Of a DNA stretch of 64,000 nucleotides, positions 52,580 to 63,200 are shown piece after piece. The first letter of the stretch is position 1; every line of letters starts with the position of its first letter. The position numbers and the translations under genes are program-made. This DNA is from Nitrospira sp. (GTDB lineage: Bacteria; Nitrospirota; Nitrospiria; Nitrospirales; Nitrospiraceae), in NCBI GenBank assembly GCA_030123605.1, contig CP126123.1, forward strand, positions 434,001 to 498,000, read 5' to 3'. Below the pieces are notes generated by a model that made no database searches, was not told the DNA's origin, and saw only the letters and a list, made by a program, of their open reading frames with translations.

Positions 52580-53691
52580 GGATGTCGCGTATCGGTCACG
52601 GTGGGGATGTCCATGCTGCGGCTCGCGAGATGGGACGAGGATTTCATCGTCTCCTGGATTTCAGCGCCAGCATCAATCCCTTGGGACCATCGACCTCGGC
52701 GCTGCGGGCGTTCGGCCAGGCGACGCCTCTGCTTCGGCATTACCCCGATCCGACCTGTTGGGACCTGCGCCACGCGTTGGCCGCCCATTGGCGACGGCCT
52801 GCCGGTGAATTTTTGATCGGAAACGGTTCTACCGAGTTGATTCACCTGCTTCCCACGGCATTGCAGATTCGACACCTGCTGATCGTCGGGCCGACGTTTT
52901 CCGAATATGCCGCGGCGATAAAGAGGTGCGGAGGACGAGTCAGCATGGTGATGGCGAATCGTGCCGATGGGTATCGTCCGCCGATCGAAGACCTGCATGC
53001 TCTCTTGCACGGAATCACACGGGGCGGAAACGATCGCCTGCCCATCGATGCCTTGTTCCTCTGTAATCCGAATAGCCCGACGGGGCAGGTCTGCGAGGCA
53101 GCAGCGGTGAGGAGGCTGGCGCGCCTGGCAGCTCGTCGTGGCCTCTGGTTTCTCGTGGACGAAACGTTTGTCGAGTATTGTGGTGATGCATCGATTCTCT
53201 CGCAGGCCCTCCCTGCTCGTACGGTCGTGTTGCGCAGCTTTACCAAATTCTATGGCTTGCCGGGCCTGCGTGTGGGGTATGTGACGGCGAAGCCGCACAT
53301 CATTGCACGAATCGCAGCGTACCAGCCTCCCTGGTCCGTGAATATGCCGGCTCAGCGAGCCGCCAAGGCTGCTCTTCAGGATGTGCGGCATGCCGGGCAG
53401 AGTTTACGGTTCATGGATCAAGAGCGGGCGTGGTTGCTGAAAGGGTTGGAACGACTACCTGGTTGTTCGGTCTTTCCCTCTGCAGCGAATTTCATCCTGA
53501 TGGAGTTGCCGGTGGGTTTGAAGGCGGGAACGGCGGTGGCCGCCCTTCGCCGGCAAGGTCTCTTGATCAGGGATTGTTCACAGGTGCCGGGATTGAATAC
53601 TCGTTCGGTGCGGGTGGCGGTTCGAACGAGGGTCGAGAACGAACGTCTCTTGACGGCCCTCTCTCAAGCCCTTTGTGGCGATGGTGCATGA
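52573..53691 (+). CDS. cobD: L-threonine-O-3-phosphate decarboxylase
   Basis: The 372-residue PLP enzyme belongs to the histidinol-phosphate aminotransferase-like group. It has HGGDVHAAAREMG at its start, DFSASINPLGPS, FLCNPNSPTGQV with the PLP-anchoring Asn, and RSFTKFYGLPGLRVGY with the likely Schiff-base Lys225. The N-terminal HGG and the cobalamin neighbourhood favour CobD, which makes aminopropanol phosphate for CbiB, over HisC. Confidence 0.9.
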   Translation: MVRMSRIGHGGDVHAAAREMGRGFHRLLDFSASINPLGPSTSALRAFGQATPLLRHYPDPTCWDLRHALAAHWRRPAGEFLIGNGSTELIHLLPTALQIRHLLIVGPTFSEYAAAIKRCGGRVSMVMANRADGYRPPIEDLHALLHGITRGGNDRLPIDALFLCNPNSPTGQVCEAAAVRRLARLAARRGLWFLVDETFVEYCGDASILSQALPARTVVLRSFTKFYGLPGLRVGYVTAKPHIIARIAAYQPPWSVNMPAQRAAKAALQDVRHAGQSLRFMDQERAWLLKGLERLPGCSVFPSAANFILMELPVGLKAGTAVAALRRQGLLIRDCSQVPGLNTRSVRVAVRTRVENERLLTALSQALCGDGA

Positions 53692-54425
53692 TGGCCCCTC
53701 TCTCGACCTCTCATCGAATCGCTGAGGGGACCCTCGTCATCGACCTGGGAACTCGCATGCGGGTCTTGTCTTCCGCCCCGAGAGGAGGAGGACTTCGCAC
53801 GACCCGCTACATCCTGAATCACCAGGTTGCTCCCGATTCCGTCCGACAAGGCGCTGACGGACGACCGGAATCGGGCCGCCATTGGGGTGATCCAAGCCGC
53901 TATCTTCGGCGTGTGGCCGAGACGCTCGAAGTGGACCGGCATTGCGTCGGCCTCATGACGGCCGTTCCGATGAAGCAACTGGTAACCGGTCGCAGTATCC
54001 TGGGCGGAATCTGGGTTGAGTGTTTTGCAACGGTCGGTGTGACCAATGCGGTGCGGGCCGGCGAATCGCTTCGTCGCATGGATAACGAGCCGGCTGATCG
54101 TACGGTGGGCACGATCAATCTCATCCTGATCACGAATGCCTGTCTGGCTGCTCCGGCCCTGGTCTGTGCGGTGCAGGTCGTGACCGAGAGCAAGACCGGC
54201 TTGTTGCGCGACCATGCCGTTCCCAGTTGGACCGGTCGTTCCGGTGCAACGGGAACGGGAACGGATGCGGTGGTCGTCGCCTGTGCCCTGAAGGGGGCAG
54301 GGCCATGGTATCCCTATGCCGGGACCCATACCGAGATCGGATCCATGATCGGGCGAGTCACTGCTGAATGCCTCACGAGAGGCTTGGCTCGGGCGACGCA
54401 GTGGGCGGCGCAACATCGAAGCTAA
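53688..54425 (+). CDS. cbiZ: Adenosylcobinamide amidohydrolase
   Basis: About 245 residues from ATG 53688 (or 53691), overlapping cobD. It matches CbiZ by LSSAPRGGGLRTTRYILNHQ, VGLMTAVPMKQLV, CFATVGVTNAVRAG, INLILITNACL and AVVVACALKGAG-like TDAVVVACALKG segments. CbiZ removes the aminopropanol arm of adenosylcobinamide, or of corrinoids with a foreign lower ligand, giving adenosylcobyric acid for rebuilding. Its presence among late biosynthetic genes indicates salvage and remodelling. Confidence 0.93.
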   Translation: MMAPLSTSHRIAEGTLVIDLGTRMRVLSSAPRGGGLRTTRYILNHQVAPDSVRQGADGRPESGRHWGDPSRYLRRVAETLEVDRHCVGLMTAVPMKQLVTGRSILGGIWVECFATVGVTNAVRAGESLRRMDNEPADRTVGTINLILITNACLAAPALVCAVQVVTESKTGLLRDHAVPSWTGRSGATGTGTDAVVVACALKGAGPWYPYAGTHTEIGSMIGRVTAECLTRGLARATQWAAQHRS

Positions 54426-54452
54426 ACCATTCTCACCACTCGGCGACAGTCC

Positions 54453-56036
54453 ATGTCGAATGTCCCTCACACCAAAGCCATTGCGATCCTGGGGACCGGT
54501 TCCGATGTCGGGAAGAGTCTGGTCGCTTCCGGCTTGTGTCGGCTCCTGCATCGGGCCGGCGTTCGCGTCGCTCCGTTCAAGGCGCAGAACATGTCGTTGA
54601 ATTCCTTTGTCACATCGGAAGGCGGTGAGATCGGGCGTGCCCAGGCCCTGCAGGCCGAAGCCTGCGGGATTCCTCCTCATGTGGATATGAATCCCATCCT
54701 GCTCAAACCGGAATCGGATTCGAAGGCGCAGGTTATCGTACAGGGGAGGGTCTTTTCCACGCTGGATGCCCAGGCCTATTTCACACGGACCAGGAATTCC
54801 GCCTTGTTTCGCGCGGTGCAAGAGAGTTACGGGCGCCTGGCCTCGCAATATGAAGTCATCGTCATCGAGGGCGCAGGCAGTGCCGCGGAGGTCAATCTTC
54901 GCGACCGCGATCTGGTGAATTGGCCGGTCGTCGAGATGGCCGATGCCCAGGTGGTGTTGGTGGCGGACATCGATCGCGGCGGGGTGTTCGCTCAAATCGT
55001 CGGAACGCTCGACCTCATCGCCAAGGAAGAACGAGCGCGGGTGTGCGGCATCGTCATCAACAAGTTTCGCGGGGATGCGGTGCTCTTCGCCGATGGAGTC
55101 CGTTTCCTTACGGAACGAACGGGTATTCCGGTGTTGGGAGTGTTGCCGTTCTTGAGAGACCTTGCGCTCGATCAAGAGGACAGTCTCGACGTGGAAACAA
55201 GGCAGCGCGTCCCTTTCGAGTCGGACTCTGTCAACATCGCCGTGTTGCTGCTCCCGCATATGAGCAACTTCACCGATTTCAACGCCTTGGCCGAAGAGTC
55301 GGATGTGCGGTTGCGTTATGTGGCCGACCCAGAGGAGACGGCCGGGGCCGATGCCATCATGATTCCCGGTACAAAAATGACGCTGGCGGACCTTGAGTAC
55401 CTTCGCGCGAAGGGATTCGAACCGCTGTTGCAGTGCCATGTTCAAGGAGGAGGAGAATTGGTCGGCATCTGCGGGGGGTATCAGATGTTGGGGCGACGGA
55501 TCACCGATCCCGATGCTGTGGAATCAGGAGGTGCGGGAAGGGGCTTTGGGTTCTTAGACGTCACCACAATCATGATGCCGGACAAAATTACCGAGCAAGT
55601 CCAGGCCCATGCCCTGCACCTTAGCGGAACGGCTGCGCTGCCGGTTCGTGGCTATCTCATTCACATGGGGCGGACGGATCGTCATGGACTTCGACCTTGT
55701 TTTCGATTTCACTCGGCGGCGGATCCAGCCGAAGGATGCCGCGATGGAGAAGGGAGGCAAGACGATACGTATCTAGATGGGGCGGTGCGCGACGATGGCT
55801 TGGTCTGGGGAACCTATATCCATGGCTTGTTTGATCAGGCATCGTTTCGCCGGTCATGGCTGAACAGGTTGCGCAGCCGCAAGGGGCTTTCGGACGTCGA
55901 CCTTGCCCGTTCGCAGGTGGTAAATGATAGACGAACGAATGCGCTGGATCGATGGGCGGACCATGTCGAACAGCACCTTGACCTTGGCCCGATCTGGAAT
56001 CTGATGCGGCAGGAGGGGAGGGCCAAGCCCGCATGA
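54453..56036 (+). CDS. cobQ: Cobyric acid synthase
   Basis: The 527-residue protein has the ATP-binding domain (ILGTGSDVGKSLVASGLCRL, FKAQNMSLNSFVTSEGGEIG, VIEGAGSAAEVNLRDRD) and the C-terminal glutamine amidotransferase domain with its cysteine in VGICGGYQMLGRRI. It amidates adenosylcobyrinate a,c-diamide at four positions. ATG 54453 follows the cbiZ stop by 27 bases. It closes the cobalamin run on this strand; the next 460 bases contain no clear gene. Confidence 0.96.
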   Translation: MSNVPHTKAIAILGTGSDVGKSLVASGLCRLLHRAGVRVAPFKAQNMSLNSFVTSEGGEIGRAQALQAEACGIPPHVDMNPILLKPESDSKAQVIVQGRVFSTLDAQAYFTRTRNSALFRAVQESYGRLASQYEVIVIEGAGSAAEVNLRDRDLVNWPVVEMADAQVVLVADIDRGGVFAQIVGTLDLIAKEERARVCGIVINKFRGDAVLFADGVRFLTERTGIPVLGVLPFLRDLALDQEDSLDVETRQRVPFESDSVNIAVLLLPHMSNFTDFNALAEESDVRLRYVADPEETAGADAIMIPGTKMTLADLEYLRAKGFEPLLQCHVQGGGELVGICGGYQMLGRRITDPDAVESGGAGRGFGFLDVTTIMMPDKITEQVQAHALHLSGTAALPVRGYLIHMGRTDRHGLRPCFRFHSAADPAEGCRDGEGRQDDTYLDGAVRDDGLVWGTYIHGLFDQASFRRSWLNRLRSRKGLSDVDLARSQVVNDRRTNALDRWADHVEQHLDLGPIWNLMRQEGRAKPA

Positions 56037-56498
56037 TTCATGAGCGCTTCTACTGCACTCGCCGATCCGCTGTCGCGACCAGCCTGCAGCCGGCGGGCTC
56101 GCCAACCGGGAATGTCTCAGCTCGGTCCGTGGAGCCTGTCGTCACCGTCTACCTGAAAACGACCAAACTTTGGCGCGCCCGCCGAAATCTTGAACCAACC
56201 AATAAGGGTAGGATCATGTCCGAGCATAGTGGGTATAGTTGATCGTCCGCACCTAATCATTCACGAAATCACGGACTTCTTCGGTCTCTCCCTACTCCGT
56301 CTCTACAAACCTAAGTAATTGTTTTTTTGGGCACCGATCGTGCAAGGGCTCGACCGAGGCTGAGTTGCTCTGCACCGGAGCGATGGTGTTCTCAAAATTG
56401 TCAACGAGGAATTTTGCGCTATCTTTTGTTAGGGAACGTCAGAGAAATGTGCGTCGTGGCACGGTGCGGTGTGACCTGAAACAGGCGGAGGAGGGGGC
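56037..56498. other. Intergenic region between cobalamin and chemosensory genes
   Basis: No convincing gene; a 69-codon plus-strand frame (56033-56242) shows no recognisable protein and overlaps cobQ. The right half is AT-richer, with a run of seven T residues near 56325, and holds a candidate promoter at 56398-56425. Confidence 0.5.
56398..56425 (+). promoter_or_regulatory. Candidate promoter for chemosensory cluster
   Basis: TTGTCA (56398-56403) and TATCTT (56420-56425) are spaced by 16 bases, about 75 bases before the haem-protein ATG. The match is fair. Confidence 0.4.
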
Positions 56499-57233
56499 AT
56501 GGCGAACAATCTCATCAAGAAATCCATGGTTGCCGCGCTGTTGGTGAGCTGTGTCGGGACAGCCGGTCCTGCACTGGCCAATACTGAGGTGGAGACCGCT
56601 GAACTGCTCATCAAACTGTTGCAGGTCGGTCGTGGTGTGATTTCGGAACATCAAGCCACCATCAATGACGCCGGCAAAGGCGACAAGGGATTCACCGGCG
56701 ACTATGTCGCCAACCAAGTAATAGAGCGGTTTCGCAAGGCCACGAAAATCGATCTGAATCGCCCCAACGGCACGGCGCAGGGGCCGCTGTTCCTTGCCAT
56801 GGTGGAATCGGAGAAGGAAGTCATCGATGAGGCTCAACCGGTCATCAATAAGCAGGGAGTCGGTTTCAAGGGCATCATTCCTGCCGTGTTCGCCCGCAAG
56901 GCCGGTGAGCGGTTTTATCGTAAAACCGGCATTCGCATGAAATTGACCGGCGTCGACTATCGTTTCCCAGGCAATCGACCTGACGATTTTGAATCCGAAG
57001 TACTCCGGGTTTTTGCCGATACACGTCATCCCAAGGGGCAGCCGTACAGCAAAGCCACCATGTTCGACGGGAAGCCGGTGTTGCGGATGATGGATCCTGA
57101 GTATGCCGCCGCCTCTTGCCTCGGGTGCCACGGAAATCCCAAAGGCGAGCGCGACATCACGGGCGCCAAGAAAGAAGGGTGGAAAGAAGGCGACTTGGCC
57201 GGCGCCATCAGCATCATCATTCCGATGCGGTAG
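56499..57233 (+). CDS. Periplasmic haem-binding DUF3365/Tll0287-like protein
   Basis: The 244-residue protein has a signal peptide ending at GPALA and one haem c attachment site, CLGCH, near residue 208. The intervening region, with VIERFRKATKIDLNRP, GIRMKLTGVDYRFPGNRPDDFE and PVLRMMDPEYAAASCLGCHG, is typical of the Tll0287-like/DUF3365 domain, which is often a periplasmic redox or ligand sensor. GGCGGAGGAGGGGGC lies before ATG 56499. It is the first gene of a run of chemosensory genes, so it may feed a signal into that pathway. Confidence 0.85.
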   Translation: MANNLIKKSMVAALLVSCVGTAGPALANTEVETAELLIKLLQVGRGVISEHQATINDAGKGDKGFTGDYVANQVIERFRKATKIDLNRPNGTAQGPLFLAMVESEKEVIDEAQPVINKQGVGFKGIIPAVFARKAGERFYRKTGIRMKLTGVDYRFPGNRPDDFESEVLRVFADTRHPKGQPYSKATMFDGKPVLRMMDPEYAAASCLGCHGNPKGERDITGAKKEGWKEGDLAGAISIIIPMR

Positions 57234-57304
57234 CCGCTGCAACCTGATTCGATAGGGCATTCATTATGCACATTTAATCGGATTAAAAGAGGGAGGAAGC
57301 ACTC

Positions 57305-57667
57305 ATGAGCAAGATCGTTGTCGTCGATGACTCCTACGCCGAACTGCAGATGATCGAAGGATACCTCAAGTCTGCCAACCATACGGTCGTGTCCTACCCG
57401 AACACCGATAAACTCGAAGAGAAACTGGTGGTCGATAAGCCGGACCTGATCGTGTTGGATGTCGTCATGCCGGGACGCAACGGATTCCAGACCTGCCGGG
57501 ATCTCAAGAACGACGACCGCTTCAAAGGTATTCCGATCGTACTCTGTACCTCAAAGGGGCAGGAGAGCGACAAGTTTTGGGGGCAGCAACAGGGGGCGAA
57601 CGGCTATGTCGTGAAGCCCTTTAAGGCCGAAGATTTGGTGGCGGCCGTCAAGCGGGCACTGAACTAA
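57305..57667 (+). CDS. Single-domain response regulator, PilH/CheY-like
   Basis: The 120-residue receiver has all the key residues: the acidic pair in IVVVDDSYAE, the phospho-aspartate in LIVLDVVMPGRNG, the Thr in LCTSKG and the lysine in YVVKPFKAEDL. The sequence is closest in style to PilH/PilG-type regulators. AGAGGGAGGAAGC precedes ATG 57305. It is likely phosphorylated by the hybrid CheA encoded downstream. Confidence 0.92.
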   Translation: MSKIVVVDDSYAELQMIEGYLKSANHTVVSYPNTDKLEEKLVVDKPDLIVLDVVMPGRNGFQTCRDLKNDDRFKGIPIVLCTSKGQESDKFWGQQQGANGYVVKPFKAEDLVAAVKRALN

Positions 57668-57670
57668 CCC

Positions 57671-58207
57671 ATGGCCTCGGTTCCGGCGACCCATCCTCAA
57701 CCACTCGATCCATCCCCAGCCCAGGGGGTTTTCGGCACCTCGAGGCCGACTGCCGTGACGGCCGAAGGACCTCTGCGCATGTGCGTGCTGACGTTGGGGG
57801 GAGAGCTGTTCGCTGTCGATCTCCGTCATGTCAGCGAAGTGTTCGAGGTGGAATCCGTGACCGTCGTTCCGGGCATGCCAGCACTCCTGACGGGGGTAAC
57901 CAATCTCCGGGGCACGGTCATTTCTCTGGTCGATTTGCGGGGAAGCCTGGGCTTGGCCGCCGTCGATTCAGCCCTCCCTTTTGCGGTCGTCATCCGTCAG
58001 GGTTCCAGCCACATCGGGGTCCTTGTCGATCATGTGCCGGAGATTCGCACCGTCGCTCGTGAGGACTTGTTGCCGACTATACAGGGTGGGCCGGCCGGTG
58101 CGCGATCCTGTATATCGGCCGTCCTTCGCTTGGATGAACGCTTGGGAGGGGTTCTGGAGATCCATCAGGTCTTCGAACAAGTCGACGGAGGCGGCACCGG
58201 ATTGTAG
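57671..58207 (+). CDS. CheW-like chemotaxis coupling protein
   Basis: The 178-residue protein starts three bases after the regulator gene and has a CheW domain from about residue 35 to 165: MCVLTLGGELFAVDLRHVSEVFE, LTGVTNLRGTVISLVDLRG and ILVDHVPEIRTV-like GVLVDHVPEIRTV. It would link the receptor to the CheA kinase, in the manner of PilI. The N-terminal 30 residues are a non-conserved proline-rich stretch. Confidence 0.9.
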   Translation: MASVPATHPQPLDPSPAQGVFGTSRPTAVTAEGPLRMCVLTLGGELFAVDLRHVSEVFEVESVTVVPGMPALLTGVTNLRGTVISLVDLRGSLGLAAVDSALPFAVVIRQGSSHIGVLVDHVPEIRTVAREDLLPTIQGGPAGARSCISAVLRLDERLGGVLEIHQVFEQVDGGGTGL

Positions 58208-58311
58208 GCAGGATCACGAGCAACGACTCGAATCTTCGCGGGCGTGCGTGACCGGGGATCGTGCACCGGCTGCCGAACGCCGAGGGAAAAGCGAACAAGG
58301 AGGAGCGCACC

Positions 58312-60186
58312 ATGATCGGGCAAGGCGTCATGAATCGATTCCAAGACATGAAGACTCAAGCGAAACTGCTGCTCAGTTTTGGACTCGTCAGTTTCATCAT
58401 CATGATCATGGCCAGTGTCGGTGTGTTCACCCTGCGCCAACTGAGTACTCAGTCACAAACGCTGTACGTCGAATATACGGTGCCTCTGGCCGAATTTGCG
58501 CAGATGGGAACCGCGTTGACTAAACATCACCAGATCTTGCTGGATCTCGCGGCGTCGACCAAACAGGCCGACTTCACCCAGGAAGCGGTCAAGCTGGCTC
58601 CGTTGAAGGCGGAGATCGAAAAAGCGTTGAACAACTACAAAGCCACGACTTTGCGCGCCTCACGTTCAGGCCGGGACGAAACACGGGATCTGACCTTGTT
58701 CGAACCGGCACTGAAGAAATATTTTCAGGATGCGGACGGGGCCCTGAGCGCCATGGCGGACAGTTTCGATCGCACCACCTTGTCCTCCGCACAGGCCGAA
58801 CAAATGCGGGCCCTCGGTGTCCTGGCCTTGACCGTCAACCTGACGCCGTCCTTCGACAATGCCGTGAAGCGCCACAATGAGCAGGTCATCAGCATCGAGG
58901 CGGTCGCCAAGGATCTCAACGACGATGCGCAATCGTTGGCCTCCAGCGGGACGTTCATTCTGGTCGCCGGGGGCCTGATCGCCGTGGCCATGGGAATTTT
59001 CGTCGGATACCTGCTGGCCACGTTTCTGTCGCGCGGCATCGCGCACATCGCCAACGTCGCCACTCAGGCCGCTGGCGGCAATTTACAAGCCCGTGCCAAG
59101 ATCCAATCACATGACGAATTGGGACAGATGGCGACGGCGTTCAACTCTATGCTCGACCGTATTACGGCTCTCGTATCGACGGAGGAAGAGCGCGACACCA
59201 TGCAAAAACAGTTGATGCAATTTCTCGTGCTGGTCTCCGACGTCGGGAAGGGAGACCTGACGAAACGAGGTGAAGTGACGGCGGACATGTTCGGAAACCT
59301 AGCCGACGGGTTCAATCTCATGATCTCGCGTTTCGGCCAATTGCTGAAGCAGGTTCGTGAGGCGGCCGATCGTGTCAATAAGTCTGCCGGTACGCTGCGC
59401 GATTCAGCCGGTCAGATGTCCGGAACCGCCCGGATACAGGCGGAAGAGTCGGTGCGCACCCTGGGGGCGGTCGAACAATTGGCCGCCGGTATGCGTCAGG
59501 TGGCGACGACCGCCGGCGCGTCCTCTGATTCCGCCAAGCGGGTGCTTTCAGCGACAGAGCGCGGCAACGTCGCGGTGCAGGAAACCGTGCGCGACATGCA
59601 GAGCATCCGATCCGCGGTGCAACGTATGTCCAAGCAGGTGAAAGGTCTCGGAGACCGGTCGCTCGAAATTTCCCAAATCGTGTCCACGATCCGCGATATC
59701 GCCAATCAGACCAACCTGCTTGCACTGAACGCCGCCATTGAGGCGGCCGGTGCCGGTGAGGCCGGAGCGCGATTCGCCGTTGTTGCCGATCAGGTCAGAA
59801 AACTGGCGGAAAGCTCTACGCAGGCCACTCGTGAAATCGCCGATCTCGTGAAAGTGATTCAAACGGAAACGCAGGATGCGGTCGTCGCGATGGAACATGA
59901 AACACAGGCGGTGGAAGCCGGCTCGGCATCGGCGCTCAGGACCGGCGACGTGTTCGCCGAAATTTCAGACATCGCCAAACAGTCGTCTGAGTTGGCCCAC
60001 GACATTGCGAGTGCCGCATCCGAACAGACCACCTCGACGGAAAAAGTCGGTCGAGCCATCAAGGAATTCACCGGCGGTGCGGTAGCGACGCAGAAACAGA
60101 CGGAGTCGACCAGGCTCACGATCGAGGACATGGCGAAGTTGGCCGAAGGGCTCAACTCATCGGTCTCCCAGTTCAAGCTCGCGTAA
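58312..60186 (+). CDS. Methyl-accepting chemotaxis protein
   Basis: From ATG 58312 (AAGGAGGAGCG upstream) the protein has 624 residues. A first membrane helix ([21 protein letters not shown]) is followed by a periplasmic four-helix-type region to about residue 215, a second helix ([20 protein letters not shown]), a HAMP domain, and a long cytoplasmic signalling coiled coil. The tip is [19 protein letters not shown], with [21 protein letters not shown]. It senses a periplasmic signal and controls the hybrid CheA. The layout resembles PilJ. Confidence 0.93.
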   Translation: MIGQGVMNRFQDMKTQAKLLLSFGLVSFIIMIMASVGVFTLRQLSTQSQTLYVEYTVPLAEFAQMGTALTKHHQILLDLAASTKQADFTQEAVKLAPLKAEIEKALNNYKATTLRASRSGRDETRDLTLFEPALKKYFQDADGALSAMADSFDRTTLSSAQAEQMRALGVLALTVNLTPSFDNAVKRHNEQVISIEAVAKDLNDDAQSLASSGTFILVAGGLIAVAMGIFVGYLLATFLSRGIAHIANVATQAAGGNLQARAKIQSHDELGQMATAFNSMLDRITALVSTEEERDTMQKQLMQFLVLVSDVGKGDLTKRGEVTADMFGNLADGFNLMISRFGQLLKQVREAADRVNKSAGTLRDSAGQMSGTARIQAEESVRTLGAVEQLAAGMRQVATTAGASSDSAKRVLSATERGNVAVQETVRDMQSIRSAVQRMSKQVKGLGDRSLEISQIVSTIRDIANQTNLLALNAAIEAAGAGEAGARFAVVADQVRKLAESSTQATREIADLVKVIQTETQDAVVAMEHETQAVEAGSASALRTGDVFAEISDIAKQSSELAHDIASAASEQTTSTEKVGRAIKEFTGGAVATQKQTESTRLTIEDMAKLAEGLNSSVSQFKLA

Positions 60187-60237
60187 GGAACGTTACTAGC
60201 GCGGTACTGTAAACCCGCTCGGAGGTCGAGTGGTTCA

Positions 60238-63200
60238 ATGAGTTCTGATTTTGATCGCGACCAGCTGGTGGCCATTTTCGTCGCCGAGGCCGGCGACGAT
60301 ATGGGACGGTTCTGGAAGGCTTTGCACCCGGAGGGAAAATCCTATCCGAAACCGGAGGAAGTGGCCGAGTACCATGCCGTCGGACATAAGCTGAAGGGGG
60401 CGGCGCTTCTCTATGGATTTCCTGGCCTCGGCAGCCTTGGGGCGTTGCTTGAGGAGACGCTGGAACGGACGTACGACATTTCCGCTGAGCGATGGCCGGC
60501 GATCCTCTTGCTGATTCGGGAAGTCGTGGCATCCTTCCGAAGCCAGGTCGAGCAGATCGGACGGGGCGGGAGCGAGAATCCGTCGGTCGTCGAAGAGTTC
60601 GTCCGGCGCTGTGCCGAATTGATGCCGGCTGATCCCAGTGACGTCTCCGTAAGTGTCGACGCGACTATGGATGGATCGACGGACGACTATTTCATTCCCA
60701 ACCTGGACCGCGAAGTCCTGTCCTATTTTTCTCCCGAGGCGGAAGAATATCTCCGCACCATCCAGATGCTGCTTCAGCGGCTGGAAACCGATCTACAGGA
60801 TCCTGAGGCCGTCCATCAGTTATATCGAGTGGCTCACACTCTGAAAGGGTCGGCCCATACCGTCGGGTTTCAGGTGGTCGGCGATGTCGCCCATCCGATC
60901 GAAACCTGCATGGTTGCGGTTCGAGAAGGGCGCGCGGTCATCGCCCCCCATTGGATAACGGCTATTCGGCAGGCGCTTCAGGTCATCCGTTCCCTTATGG
61001 AGCGAGATTCTCGACACCTGTCCCGCTTGAAGCGCGAGGTTCCACACATCAAGGCGCTGCTACTGGAGTTGGAAGAAGGAGTGAATCACGTTGAGACTGA
61101 CACAGCCGCGCCTGCTTGCCTTGAGACGACAACGCTGCAGGACGTGACGGTCGCTGCGACGTCTGCCAAAAACTCAGCGGTTCAGCCAGTGAGCGAGACT
61201 CGGGCCGATGTGCTTGCAGAAGGGTATCTGATCCCGACGCTCGACCCCGAGGTGATGTCTTATTTTTCTCCAGAAGCTCAGGAGTATTTGGAAACCCTTG
61301 AGGCTCACCTGTTGCGTGTGGACAGGGAAACCGCAAATCCTGAAACCATTCATGAACTTTTTCGCACGGCCCATACGCTCAAAGGGTCGGCCTATACCGT
61401 GGGGTTCCAGGCTATCGGGGACCTGACGCATCACATTGAGGATTTTATGGGAGCAGTCCGTGAGGGACAGCTCCATCTCCTCCCTGGGCATACGGACGTG
61501 TTGCTGCGGGCGATCGATATCATTCGGAGCTTGATGCGACGCGATCCTTCCACGCTGGGGCACATGAGACAACGGTTTTCCGCTTCACTGGAAGAGCTGA
61601 AGCAACTGGGGCATGTCCAGCCAGGACCCTGTGCGACACCCTCTGTCGTGCCGTCACCCTCGGAAACCGTTGGGATGGAAAATGTGCCGGAAGCGGTCGG
61701 AGCCGAACCGGTGAAGAGCGGCGACGGAAAAACCGCTGAGGAACGGGAGGTGATCCGTGTCAGTCGTGATCGCTTGGAACGTCTCCTGAATCTGGTCGGC
61801 GAACTGGTGATCGATCGTGGGCGCCTCGAACAGCGATTGCGGACGCTGGATCAACTGGCCTCCCAAGTGTTGGCCAACAAGAATCGATTGATCGACGTCG
61901 TTCGGACGTTTGAGGACAAACATACCTTCTCCTTTCAGCCGTCACCCAAGTCGTCGGGCGAGACGGTGCCGAAGCCCTTTCACGGCGTCAGTGATTTTGG
62001 GAGTTTGGAATTCGACAAATACGACGACTTCAACATCCTGGCTCGGCGAATCAGCGAAGTCACGGCGGATATCACCGAATCCATGTCACAGTTGAGCGGG
62101 TCGATCCACCGTGCACAGGACGACATGGGGCAGTTGCAGCAGTTGACGCTGGGGATGCGCGACGAAATCGCCCGGGCTCGAATGGTGCCGATCGGAACGC
62201 CCTTTACCAGGTTCCGCCGTGCGGCGCGTGAAATGGCACGCGCCACCGGCAAGGACGTCAATTTGGTGACCTCCGGCGAACATACCGAAATCGACACCGG
62301 CGTCGTCGAGCGTCTCGTCGATCCGCTCGTCCACCTGGTGAGGAACGCGGTCTACCACGGGATCGAGCCGGCCGACACCCGTCTCAGCCAAGGCAAACCA
62401 GCGGCCGGTACGGTCTATCTCCACGCGGCGCATCGGGGAAATTCGGTGATCCTCGAAGTCGAGGACGATGGCGCGGGCCTCGATATTGCGAAGATCAAGG
62501 CGAAGGCGGTCAAGTTGGGCCTTGTCAAACCGGACGTCGCCGCGTTCCTCCCTGAAAGTGAAGTCATCAAGTTCATCTTCCTTCCCGGTTTTTCCACTGC
62601 TGATACTGTCGGCGATCAAGCTGGCCGAGGGGTCGGCATGGACGTAGTCAAACGAGCCATCGAGACCATGAACGGTCACATCGAAGTGGAATCGGTGCGC
62701 GGGCAGGGCACGAAGTTTACGATGCATCTCCCGCTCACCCTCTTGATTGCGACCGCGCTGCTCGTCCGTGTCGAGAAGGACCGATATGCGATCCCTCTCC
62801 CCAGTGTACGCGAAGTGACGATGTCGGTCGCTTCCTCGATCCAGCACCTGGGCGGTCGGTCGGTGATGCAGATCGGTGATGAGGCCATTGAGGTGTTTCC
62901 GCTCGGCGCCCTCATTCGCCGGGAATCGGGCCTCGTTGATCGTTCCACCCCCGTGGTCGTCGTCAGAACCTCCGCTGGTCCGCTCGGTTGTGCCGTGGAC
63001 GAACTGTTGGGTCGGCAAGAAATCGTCATCAAGTCCCTGGGGGCGCTGAAACCCTATGAACGTTCCGTATTCGGAGGCGCCACCATCGATCCCGAGGGAC
63101 GGGTTGTCCTGGTCCTGGATGTCAGTCGGCTGGCGGTACGCGAATATCACCATGCGCTGTCGACTGGGGCTGACGATGCCGTCTCGTCTATACAGGATGA

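Noticed and set aside
53664-55445. 593-codon minus-strand frame
   Set aside because: It lies fully antisense to cbiZ and cobQ, whose motifs are unmistakable; long antisense frames are expected at this GC content.
56033-56242. 69-codon plus-strand frame after cobQ
   Set aside because: No recognisable protein and no ribosome site; it begins inside the cobQ stop region.
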